Below are positions 1-7,230 of a stretch of DNA of 64,000 nucleotides, in pieces. A program made the position numbers and the translations under genes. This stretch comes from Cytobacillus horneckiae (GTDB lineage: Bacteria > Bacillota > Bacilli > Bacillales > Cytobacillaceae), in assembly GCF_002835735.1 (NCBI RefSeq), contig NZ_PISD01000008.1, positions 310,001 to 374,000 of the forward strand, in the 5' to 3' direction. The notes under the pieces were generated by a model. That model made no database searches, was not told the DNA's origin, and was given only the letters and a program-made list of their open reading frames with translations. The stretch's first letter is position 1. Each line of letters begins with the position of its first letter.

Positions 1-525
1 TGTCTGTACCTGTTAACTCAGTAGTTCTACCAGCTTGTTTTTTGTAAGTACCCTCATGAGCCTTACTAGTAAAAATATCATCTCCAGTAATAATAATTAT
101 GGTTTCAACCCAGTTATTTTAGTAATCTTTGAGGTTACTTTTATTTGTCGTTTATCGGCATCAAAAGTACTTTGTGATGTCATTTGAACATAATTGGCTA
201 CGGCAGGTTCGGCTTTGTTTACTTGTTTATCAGTCGTAAATGGTTCACCATTATCATTTTCTATAAAATCACTATCAGATGATTCGTGAGATGCTTTTAC
301 ATCTTTTTGTAGTAGCTCAAATTCTTCCTGTGTTAGACTTGTGCTATGTTCCCCATTTCCATCAGAAACAATATATGTAATTGTTTCAAATGAATTTACA
401 CCTTCATCTACTAATGAAATATCATTATTAGCATTTTCTGAAGCACCGACATTAAGCCCGAGAGATAATAACACTGTGCTAAATGAAAGAACAAATACTA
501 AAAACCACTTAGCTAACACCTTCAT
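1..525 (-). pseudogene. Secreted protein gene with frameshift, runs off window edge
   Basis: An intact reading frame runs from an ATG at 525 to a stop at 97 (143 codons). The start at 525 is chosen over an upstream in-frame Met at 579 because AAGGAGAGGA lies just ahead of it. The product begins MKVLAKWFLVFVLSFS, a Sec-type signal peptide. The frame stops at 97-99, but the next frame then stays open to the window edge and reads like protein (GDDIFTSKAHEGTYKKQAG). The shift lies around 97-110. This is a frameshifted gene, a sequencing error or recoding. The tail resembles small secreted Bacillus proteins of unknown role; I do not recognise the family firmly. Confidence 0.6.
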
Positions 526-796
526 TTTATTCCTCTCCTTTTTAAATATAGTGAAAATAATTTTAAAAAACTCTCTCAAATATTAGATCATATCTTTATC
601 ACCTCATCTGTTCATCTGACATCAAATACCAATATTATCCAAATAATTTGAAATCCCTTCCCTTTTTTTGAGAAATTTACTTATTTTTTTACGTTATTTC
701 CCATCTGAAATTTTTGGTAATAAATGGGTTAATTAGAATGTTTTTATATGATAATATGAAAATAAATAGAAAAAAGAAAAGTAAGGAGGAGTAATA

Positions 797-1012
797 ATGG
801 AGGACAATAAATCAAATTTAAAGAATGCAGCGATCATTTTAGGAGTATGTTTTGTGCTTGGTTCATGTACGATAGCAAGCTCAATTAATGATGTAGTAAA
901 TCATAACATTATTGATAGTAACTATGATTCTATTGATTACGAGTTAAGCAGATTTAACGATAATTTCGAAAGATACCTAGACATTATTGAAGGGAAAGAA
1001 AGTGGACAATAA
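797..1012 (+). CDS. Small single-pass membrane protein, unknown
   Basis: A 71-residue product with a strong ribosome binding site (AAGGAGGAG) 6-8 nt before the ATG. Residues about 10-30 form one hydrophobic segment (AAIILGVCFVLGSCTIASS), followed by an acidic soluble tail rich in Asp, Asn and Ser. The Cys within GSC could suggest a lipobox, but the segment has no positively charged lead, so a simple membrane anchor is more likely. It is followed closely by a second tiny membrane ORF at 1015, suggesting one transcript. No family recognised. Confidence 0.6.
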   Translation: MEDNKSNLKNAAIILGVCFVLGSCTIASSINDVVNHNIIDSNYDSIDYELSRFNDNFERYLDIIEGKESGQ

Positions 1013-1014
1013 AC

Positions 1015-1125
1015 ATGGAAAAACTTATAAGAGCTATTTTAGTAGGAGTTATAGCAGGTTTAGTGTTTTATTTTACTAATCCCTATGATTTGAATTTTAT
1101 TGTTACCTTATTAATCGGGGGGTGA
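1015..1125 (+). CDS. Possible 36-aa membrane peptide
   Basis: ATG at 1015 lies 2 nt after the stop of the preceding gene and opens a 36-codon frame, almost entirely hydrophobic (LIRAILVGVIAGLVFYF). The ribosome binding site is weak (AGTGGA inside the end of the upstream gene), so translation would probably be coupled to that gene. Its compact arrangement and membrane character support a real small protein, but nothing assigns a function. Confidence 0.4.
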   Translation: MEKLIRAILVGVIAGLVFYFTNPYDLNFIVTLLIGG

Positions 1126-1250
1126 CTCTTGAAAAGAGTAAAAGTTGGGGAGTGACCAAGATTTTAATTTTGTAAAAGTAACTAAAAAAACAAAGGGAGA
1201 GATACATAATATGGAGAAAAATTTACTTTGAATTTAGGAGCATTTACAAT

Positions 1251-1427
1251 TTGGAAGAAGCAAAATGGCTCCCACAAACATTTATTGATGCAAAACTTGT
1301 TGTAATTAATGCCGATGGTCAAGAAATCGAATTAGGAATTGCAGATTTATTGAATATGGATGGTCTAAAAATGTATGATGCGGAAACAGGTGATGAAATA
1401 TTTGAGGATGGTGTTGTATATGAGTAA
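1251..1427 (+). CDS. 58-aa acidic ORF, small gene or 3' remnant of a decayed gene
   Basis: A TTG at 1251, 10 nt after AGGAG, opens a frame ending at TAA 1425-1427. The product is acidic and soluble (for example GLKMYDAETGDEIFEDGVVYE), with protein-like composition. The same frame is open further upstream without an ATG, and an out-of-frame ATG nearby (1211) stops after a few codons. It may therefore be the tail of a gene whose 5' end has decayed. No family recognised. Confidence 0.35.
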   Translation: MEEAKWLPQTFIDAKLVVINADGQEIELGIADLLNMDGLKMYDAETGDEIFEDGVVYE

Positions 1428-1443
1428 AATTTAAGACATTGTG

Positions 1444-1488
1444 ACCAAATAAAAAATGAACACAATTTATGCTCATTTTTTATTTGGT
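1444..1488. terminator. Bidirectional AT-rich hairpin
   Basis: A perfect 16-bp inverted repeat (ACCAAATAAAAAATGA and its complement) flanks a 13-nt loop. It sits between the converging small + strand genes and the - strand gene ending at 1573. The stem itself contains T runs on both strands, consistent with a shared terminator. Confidence 0.55.
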
Positions 1489-1572
1489 TAATTGGGAAAC
1501 TGCACATTTTTATTTAGTTTGCGGTCACATTTCCTTGTGACTTCAACTTTTTCTACTATATTATACTGAAAC

Positions 1573-2631
1573 TTATTTCCTGTTCATCTTTTCTATAATC
1601 GCATGCAAATCATCCGGCCGATGGAATTCCAGGGGACTCACGCCTTTATCAAATACAATCGACTCTGATTCCACTAAAAGCACATACCGTCCATCAATCT
1701 TCCCAAGATGAATATTCTCTCCGAAATCAGCAAGCAAGCCTTTAATTGCAGTATTGCCGATAGTCATTCGAATTTCCGCTTCCGGTGTATGCTCGATAAT
1801 TTGGGCAGCGGCCTCCATGACTTGGTGTGTATCCAGCCGCTCTTGAATTTCTCTCTTTTCACTCGCTTCCCAAATCTCTAAAGACTCTTCAAATTGCTGC
1901 ATTTCTTCACTGTTTTCTGCAAAAGTTTCCTGAGCATGCTCCTGCACCATATGCATGACTTGAGACTTCATAATTTCAGGCATGGAGTCCTCATACTCAA
2001 CAAATTTCAGGAAATCCTCAAAGTATCGTGCGTGTGAGGCTTGATGGATTTTCAATTCGCCTTCTTCAACCATGCCTTCTTCGGGCATATAAGGATATTG
2101 AATCGACTTCATATTTTTTGTTGTAATGGCCATTTCTACATTTTTTATTAATGTAGACTCGTCTGATATCGATGCGACCTTTGGTTCAAAATCACATTTC
2201 ATAATAAATAAAAACGGTTCATCGAAGTATTTAGTTAGTTTCGCTGAGGCGATAAGCACTACGCCGCCGCGTACTGCTGCCGTATCTACATATGCATGAA
2301 CAATTTGCTCGTTGTGTTCCTTAAAACCATCAATCGTTTCTGCGTATCTCACTTTGTGAAATAAATTATAGTTAGGATTAGAGGTAAGTTCATGACCAGG
2401 TTCGACAATAAAGCGGCCGATTTTCGTCGGTGCTTGATCAGTTTTTGGATGGCGCTCGACCTTACGCTTAGAGATTTTCATGAGCTCGCCATCAAGGAAA
2501 TCTTTTAAAGCGCTATTTTCGTACCCTTCATTATCCAATGTTTGAAAATGCTTAATAAATTTATTTGCTTTTTCCCCTTTACCCTCGACTTGTACTACAT
2601 AGAAGGAGATGTAACTTATATCAAAGTCCAT
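1573..2631 (-). CDS. DUF3900-like conserved Bacillus protein
   Basis: A 352-residue soluble protein without signal peptide or membrane segments. The N-terminal part (IKHFQTLDNEGYENSALKDF, KVERHPKTDQAPTKIGRF) matches my memory of the Bacillus DUF3900 family, which has no assigned function. The middle part is strongly acidic and Glu/Met-rich (residues about 195-270). The gene is monocistronic, convergent with the small genes to its left and divergent from the VOC-fold gene at 2756. The family name is from recall; the existence of the gene is certain. Confidence 0.75.
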   Translation of the reverse strand: MDFDISYISFYVVQVEGKGEKANKFIKHFQTLDNEGYENSALKDFLDGELMKISKRKVERHPKTDQAPTKIGRFIVEPGHELTSNPNYNLFHKVRYAETIDGFKEHNEQIVHAYVDTAAVRGGVVLIASAKLTKYFDEPFLFIMKCDFEPKVASISDESTLIKNVEMAITTKNMKSIQYPYMPEEGMVEEGELKIHQASHARYFEDFLKFVEYEDSMPEIMKSQVMHMVQEHAQETFAENSEEMQQFEESLEIWEASEKREIQERLDTHQVMEAAAQIIEHTPEAEIRMTIGNTAIKGLLADFGENIHLGKIDGRYVLLVESESIVFDKGVSPLEFHRPDDLHAIIEKMNRK

Positions 2632-2755
2632 GATTATGCCACCTATTTTTATATTTCGAACTTTAACAGTATAGAAAATGAATGGAATGCCGTCAACTTT
2701 TTATCATTTATGATTAAATATTCATTATAATAAAAATAATCAAGGAGGCGATGTG

Positions 2756-3169
2756 ATGGCAACGGGTATGATTCATCATTTTGAAATAAATGTGTCTAAT
2801 CTTCAAAGATCTATAGCGTTTTGGGGCTGGCTATTAAAAGAATTGGGTTATGAATCATTTCAGGAATGGGAGAGCGGCAAGAGCTGGAAGCTAGGCGAAA
2901 CCTATTTAGTATTTGTACAAACAGACGTTAAATTCATCGAACCAGGTTATCATCGCAGGCGTACAGGGCTAAATCATATTGCTTTTCATGGACGTTCCAG
3001 AGAACAAGTGAATCAATTAACGGAGAGGCTAATGAGCAAAAATGTCCCCATCCTTTATAAGGATAAACATCCATATGCTGGTGGGGAGCATCATTATGCA
3101 GTATTTTTTGAAGATCCTGATAGAATAAAGGTTGAAATTGTTGCACCAATAAATAACTCATATGCATAA
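2756..3169 (+). CDS. VOC (glyoxalase/bleomycin resistance) family protein
   Basis: The 138-codon frame opens at GTG 2753. I prefer the ATG at 2756 because AAGGAGG at 2742-2748 is then 7 nt away. The product has the VOC pattern: an early His in HHFEINVSNLQRSIAFW, a second His in GLNHIAFHG, and a C-terminal FEDPDRIKVEIV with the metal-binding Glu. These would coordinate a divalent metal in a beta-alpha-beta-beta-beta fold. The family includes lactoylglutathione lyases, dioxygenases and resistance proteins. The substrate cannot be told. Confidence 0.8.
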   Translation: MATGMIHHFEINVSNLQRSIAFWGWLLKELGYESFQEWESGKSWKLGETYLVFVQTDVKFIEPGYHRRRTGLNHIAFHGRSREQVNQLTERLMSKNVPILYKDKHPYAGGEHHYAVFFEDPDRIKVEIVAPINNSYA

Positions 3170-3220
3170 AATTTATCCCTCTTCAAAAAATAGAAAGACA
3201 ACTTTGAGGAGTGTGGTTAA

Positions 3221-3403
3221 ATGGATTCAAAACGCTTAAAACAAATCTTATCTTCATCCAGTGATGTAGATGTTCAGTACAATGGCACATCCGTTTGGGT
3301 GGATCAGCTCCACGAAGATGGAAGAACTGTAACCGTTCACTTAAGAGGGGTCCCGCTCGAAGAAAGAACAGAAGTGGATGTAGCTGATTTAAAGGAAATT
3401 TAA
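3221..3403 (+). CDS. sspH: H-type small acid-soluble spore protein
   Basis: A 60-residue protein with the layout of the SspH family: an N-terminal RLKQIL helix, then VQYNGTSVWVDQLHEDGRTVTVHL and a C-terminal VDVADLKEI. SspH proteins are minor spore-core proteins made in the forespore, normally under sigma-F/sigma-G. The start follows GAGGAGTG with good spacing. The gene is monocistronic and followed by its own hairpin. This is the clearest sign in the window that the organism forms spores. Confidence 0.85.
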   Translation: MDSKRLKQILSSSSDVDVQYNGTSVWVDQLHEDGRTVTVHLRGVPLEERTEVDVADLKEI

Positions 3404-3404
3404 A

Positions 3405-3442
3405 ATGATGGCTGCCCTTCAGGAGGCGGCCATCATCGCTTT
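3405..3442 (+). terminator. Terminator-like hairpin after sspH
   Basis: ATGATGGCTGCC pairs with GGCGGCCATCAT (12 bp, one G-U) around a short loop, followed by a weak T tract (CTTTTC). Confidence 0.6.
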
Positions 3443-3503
3443 TCTATAACGAAAAATTGAACTTGATTAACTGAGAAAAAAATTTTTTAAAAGTAATCAC
3501 TTT

Positions 3504-3527
3504 ACATAGGGTACCGGGGTATAATAT
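3504..3527 (+). promoter_or_regulatory. CsoR operator overlapping the csoR-copZ promoter
   Basis: ACATAGGGTACCGGGGTAT overlaps a TATAAT -10 box at 3520-3525 about 30 nt before csoR. It has the GC-rich core with flanking TA-rich GTAT half-sites known from CsoR operators such as that of B. subtilis copZA, so csoR is probably autoregulated. Confidence 0.65.
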
Positions 3528-3553
3528 AATAAGCACATGAAGGAGGCGATTCA

Positions 3554-3892
3554 ATGGAAAATGAATTTGATCAAGAACAAAATGTAATTGATCATTGTGC
3601 TGTGACCTCTGATAGACAAAGTCATCATTCTGATAAAGTGAAGAAGAATCTTGTCACGAGACTTAATCGTATAGAAGGTCAAATTCGCGGAATTAAAGGT
3701 CTGATTGAAAAAGACACATATTGCGACGATGTCATCACGCAAATATCTGCTACACAGTCTGCTTTAAATAGTGTAGCAAAAATTTTGCTGGAAGGGCATT
3801 TAAAAGGCTGTGTTGTTGATCGGATCAATGAAGGCGATCAAGAAGTACTTGATGAATTTTTAATTACGATTCAAAAACTTATGAAAAAATAG
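3554..3892 (+). CDS. csoR: Copper-sensing transcriptional repressor CsoR
   Basis: A 112-residue all-helical repressor. The N-terminal 25 residues are His/Asp-rich, followed by the family core NRIEGQIRGIKGLIEKDTYCDDVITQI. The Cu(I) ligands Cys (TYCDD), His and Cys (EGHLKGC) are all present, which separates it from the persulfide sensor CstR at 14935, where the His is replaced. Cu(I) binding releases it from DNA. The gene is followed 13 nt later by copZ. An operator-like element lies on its own promoter and another precedes copA. Confidence 0.93.
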   Translation: MENEFDQEQNVIDHCAVTSDRQSHHSDKVKKNLVTRLNRIEGQIRGIKGLIEKDTYCDDVITQISATQSALNSVAKILLEGHLKGCVVDRINEGDQEVLDEFLITIQKLMKK

Positions 3893-3905
3893 GAGGAATT
3901 TTAAG

Positions 3906-4112
3906 ATGGAAAGTGTAACTTTAAATGTACAAGGTATGTCATGCGGTCATTGTGTCAAAGCGGTTGAAGGCAGTGTCGGTGAAATGAAGGGTGTAAAAAC
4001 AGTCGCGGTTGATTTACAAAATGGAAAAGTGAAGGTTGATTTTGATTCAGCTTCTGTTAGTCTAGATGAAATCAAAGAAACAATTGATGATCAAGGCTAT
4101 GAAGTAAAATAA
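3906..4112 (+). CDS. copZ: Copper chaperone CopZ
   Basis: A 68-residue heavy-metal-associated domain with the Cu(I)-binding motif GMSCGHC at residues about 10-16 and a C-terminal GYEVK. CopZ carries Cu(I) in the cytoplasm and hands it to the N-terminal domains of CopA. AGGAGG sits 10 nt before the ATG. It follows csoR directly and is separated from copA by a hairpin terminator and a second promoter. Confidence 0.93.
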   Translation: MESVTLNVQGMSCGHCVKAVEGSVGEMKGVKTVAVDLQNGKVKVDFDSASVSLDEIKETIDDQGYEVK

Positions 4113-4147
4113 GGAGCTGCGTGCTTATTTCGCACGTTCTCTTTTTA
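4113..4147 (+). terminator. Hairpin terminator between copZ and copA
   Basis: CGTGC pairs with GCACG, extended by GAG/CTC across small internal loops, and is followed by TTTTT. It would at least partly separate csoR-copZ from copA transcription. Confidence 0.6.
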
Positions 4148-4155
4148 CACTTTTT

Positions 4156-4180
4156 TATAGGATAGTAGGGTATAGTATTA
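4156..4180 (+). promoter_or_regulatory. Probable second CsoR-type operator and promoter for copA
   Basis: ATAGGATAGTAGGGTATAGT contains GGGTAT fused to a TATAGT -10 box, the same arrangement as at the csoR promoter though less symmetric. It lies about 30-50 nt before copA. Confidence 0.5.
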
Positions 4181-4206
4181 GTTGTACAAAGAAAGGAGTG
4201 TGGCCA

Positions 4207-6627
4207 ATGTCTCGTTCTAATCAAAAAGAAATCCAATTACCCATAGCGGGAATGACATGTGCCGCTTGCTCAACAAGAATAGAAAAAGGATTAAATAAGT
4301 TAGAAGGCGTGGAAAGCGCAAATGTTAATTTAGCCTTAGAAAAGGCAACAATTAAATATGATCCAGATGTGATTGGCGAACAAAAATTCGAAGAAAAAAT
4401 TGATGATTTAGGGTACTCTGTTGTATCAGAAAAAGCGGAATTCGATATTGCAGGGATGACATGTGCCGCTTGTTCAGCGCGAATTGAAAAGATGCTGAAT
4501 AAACAGCCTGGTGTAAAAAGTGCGAATGTTAATCTTGCACTGGAAACCGGTACGGTAGAATACAATCCTGAACAGATTTCAGTTCAGGAGTTAATCGAGA
4601 AAGTTGATAAGATTGGCTATCAAGCAACATTAAAACAAGATGACGAAGACAGTGATTTTCGCGAAATGGCGATTCAAAAGCAAAAGTGGAAATTTATAGC
4701 GGCTCTAATTTTGTCCTTGCCGCTATTATGGACAATGGTTGGGCATTTTGAATTCACATCATTTATTTACATGCCGGAATTTCTCATGAATCCGTGGGTG
4801 CAGCTTGTGCTCGCAACGCCGGTTCAATTCATCATTGGCTGGCAATTTTACGTAGGTGCCTATAAAGCCTTGCGGAATGGCAGCGCTAATATGGATGTGC
4901 TCGTTGCCCTTGGTACCTCTGCAGCCTATTTTTACAGCCTGTATTCAGCAATACAGTCTCTCGGACATCCTGCCGGACATCATGTAGATCTCTATTTTGA
5001 AACAAGTGCGATTATCATCACATTAATCCTGCTTGGAAAATTATTTGAAGCACGGGCTAAAGGTCGTTCGTCTGAAGCAATCAAAAAATTGATGGGGCTG
5101 CAAGCAAAAACGGCGACCGTTTTCCGCGAAGGGCAGGAACTAATAATCCCCATTGAGGAAGTGCGCAAAGCAGACATCGTTTATGTGAAGCCGGGTGAAA
5201 AGGTGCCGGTAGATGGCATCGTTTTAGAAGGCCAATCTGCAGTTGATGAATCGATGTTAACCGGTGAAAGTGTTCCAATAGATAAAGCTGCCGGAGACGA
5301 AGTCATTGGCTCTACAGTGAATAAGAATGGCTTTCTTAAAGTAGAAGCAACTAAAGTTGGTAAAGACACAGCTTTAGCACAGATTGTTAAAGTTGTTGAA
5401 CAGGCACAAGGATCAAAGGCCCCTATTCAACGATTAGCAGACAAAATCTCTGGAATTTTTGTACCGATTGTTGTCGTAATAGCGTTGCTTACATTTCTGT
5501 TATGGTTCTTCGTCATCAGTCCGGGTGAATTTGCCGGCGCTTTGGAAAAATTAATTGCTGTATTAGTTATTGCCTGTCCATGTGCACTTGGACTTGCGAC
5601 TCCAACATCGATTATGGCCGGTTCGGGCAGGGCTGCGGAGAACGGGATATTATTCAAAGGTGGAGAGCATTTAGAGTTGACCCATTTAATTACAACTGTT
5701 GTCGTTGACAAAACAGGTACAGTTACAAATGGAAAACCAGTATTGACAGATGTAGTCGTAGATCCAGGCATGAATGAAGAACATTTTTTAACTCTTGCAG
5801 GTTCTGCTGAGAAGCAATCTGAACACCCGTTAGCAGAAGCAATTGTTACAGGAATCAAAGAGAAGGGTATCACATTGCAGAGCCCTGAACAATTTGAAGC
5901 GATTCCTGGATTTGGCGTCGAAGCAGTCGTATCAGGAAAGCAAGTATTAATTGGAACAACTAGATTAATGAAGAAAAATAATATTGCTATCGATATGGCA
6001 AGAAAAGCGATGGAAGAACTTGAATCAGCAGGGAAAACAGCGATGTTGGTCGCAGTCAACGGGCGCTATAAAGGCATGCTTGCTGTAGCAGATACTGTCA
6101 AGGATTCATCTAAGGAAGCAATCAGCCGTTTGAAAGCGATGGGTCTAGAAGTCATTATGATGACAGGTGATAATCAGCTGACGGCAAATGCAATTGCCGG
6201 TGAGGTTGGCATCGAACGCACAATTGCTGAAGTCCTTCCTGAAGGAAAAGCAGATGAAGTGAAAAAATTGCAACAGCAAGGCAAAAAAGTGGCAATGGTT
6301 GGTGATGGAATTAATGATGCACCCGCGCTTGCGGTGGCCGACATCGGCATGGCCATCGGCACAGGGACAGATATAGCGATGGAAGCAGCAGACATCACTT
6401 TGATGCGTGGAGATTTAAACAGCATTGCCGATGCCATCTTAATGAGTAAAAAAACCATCAAGAATATTAAACAAAATCTGTTTTGGGCATTCGGCTACAA
6501 CACATTAGGCATTCCCATTGCTGCAGCAGGATTCCTTGCTCCATGGCTGGCAGGGGCTGCAATGGCGTTCAGTTCCGTCTCAGTTGTTCTCAATGCACTT
6601 AGATTACAGCGTGTAAAATTAAAATAG
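4207..6627 (+). CDS. copA: Cu(I)-exporting P1B-type ATPase CopA
   Basis: The first ORF codon (GTG 4198) lies inside the ribosome binding site AAAGGAG, so ATG 4207 is taken as start (806 aa). There are two N-terminal metal-binding domains, each with GMTCAAC, at residues about 12 and 80. The transmembrane copper site CPC is in [14 protein letters not shown]. The TGES actuator loop, DKTGT phosphorylation site, SEHPLAEA nucleotide-binding motif and [12 protein letters not shown] hinge are all intact. It pumps Cu(I) out of the cytoplasm, receiving it from CopZ. It is likely derepressed when CsoR binds copper. Confidence 0.95.
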   Translation: MSRSNQKEIQLPIAGMTCAACSTRIEKGLNKLEGVESANVNLALEKATIKYDPDVIGEQKFEEKIDDLGYSVVSEKAEFDIAGMTCAACSARIEKMLNKQPGVKSANVNLALETGTVEYNPEQISVQELIEKVDKIGYQATLKQDDEDSDFREMAIQKQKWKFIAALILSLPLLWTMVGHFEFTSFIYMPEFLMNPWVQLVLATPVQFIIGWQFYVGAYKALRNGSANMDVLVALGTSAAYFYSLYSAIQSLGHPAGHHVDLYFETSAIIITLILLGKLFEARAKGRSSEAIKKLMGLQAKTATVFREGQELIIPIEEVRKADIVYVKPGEKVPVDGIVLEGQSAVDESMLTGESVPIDKAAGDEVIGSTVNKNGFLKVEATKVGKDTALAQIVKVVEQAQGSKAPIQRLADKISGIFVPIVVVIALLTFLLWFFVISPGEFAGALEKLIAVLVIACPCALGLATPTSIMAGSGRAAENGILFKGGEHLELTHLITTVVVDKTGTVTNGKPVLTDVVVDPGMNEEHFLTLAGSAEKQSEHPLAEAIVTGIKEKGITLQSPEQFEAIPGFGVEAVVSGKQVLIGTTRLMKKNNIAIDMARKAMEELESAGKTAMLVAVNGRYKGMLAVADTVKDSSKEAISRLKAMGLEVIMMTGDNQLTANAIAGEVGIERTIAEVLPEGKADEVKKLQQQGKKVAMVGDGINDAPALAVADIGMAIGTGTDIAMEAADITLMRGDLNSIADAILMSKKTIKNIKQNLFWAFGYNTLGIPIAAAGFLAPWLAGAAMAFSSVSVVLNALRLQRVKLK

Positions 6628-6639
6628 GTTTATTTATAT

Positions 6640-6686
6640 AGCAGTAAGGGAAAAACGAATTGGCCATTTCTCTTGCTGCTTTTTTT
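6640..6686 (+). terminator. Terminator after copA
   Basis: AGCAGTAAGGGAAA pairs with TTTCTCTTGCTGCT (one G-U) and is followed by a run of seven T. Confidence 0.85.
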
Positions 6687-6891
6687 GCAGAAGATATTTG
6701 ATACTTACAGATAACAAACCTCAAAAAAGCTTGTATTGGATATAAAAAAGGTGGTTATATAAGTTAATCTCGCAAATCCTCCGTACTGTTCAAAAATAAA
6801 AAATTGTAATCTCGGATTTCATATGTTAGAATTACTCATACAATATCTAGTATAAAAACAAAACTAAAACAACTACATATAGTGATTAAGT

Positions 6892-7065
6892 GATGGTGTC
6901 TAGTAAGACTTAATAGGGAATCCGGTGAAATCCCGGAGCTGTCCCCGCAACTGTAAGTGTCGACGAAAGAAGCATACCACTGTTGTAACCTGCTAAAAGA
7001 GAGGTGAAGACGGGAAGGGCTTTGAGTAGGGTGAAGCACAAGCCAGGAGACCTGCCGCCTTAATC
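6892..7065 (+). promoter_or_regulatory. Cobalamin (B12) riboswitch
   Basis: The conserved core is plain: AATAGGGAATCCGGTGAAA, then CCCGGAGCTGTCCCCGCAAC, and CTGTAA; the B12 box AGCCAGGAGACCTGCC lies at 7041-7056. It sits about 170 nt before a class I ribonucleotide reductase and is followed by an intrinsic terminator at 7155-7188, so adenosylcobalamin is expected to stop transcription. Confidence 0.95.
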
Positions 7066-7154
7066 TAAAGTTTCTTTTCTTCGGGGGTTGAGAGGATGAA
7101 ACGATAGTACATAATAAAAGGTGCTTTGCCGCTTTATACTTATTCTGTCGTTTG

Positions 7155-7190
7155 ATCCGCTCAAAACCTTGGGCGGATTTTTTATTTTTG
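7155..7190 (+). terminator. Riboswitch expression-platform terminator
   Basis: ATCCGCTCAA pairs with TTGGGCGGAT (one G-U) around AACC, followed by a T-rich tract (TTTTTTATTTTT). It lies between the B12 riboswitch and the reductase genes, which makes it the likely B12-dependent off switch. Confidence 0.85.
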
Positions 7191-7230
7191 GCGGAGAGTC
7201 AACACTTTCCACTAAATAGGAGGAAATAAA

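Noticed and set aside
2542-2730. 62-aa + strand ORF opposite the DUF3900-like gene
   Set aside because: It is antisense to the conserved N-terminus of that gene and has no ribosome binding site.
6836-7039. 67-aa - strand ORF
   Set aside because: It lies antisense inside the cobalamin riboswitch, whose conserved elements explain the sequence.
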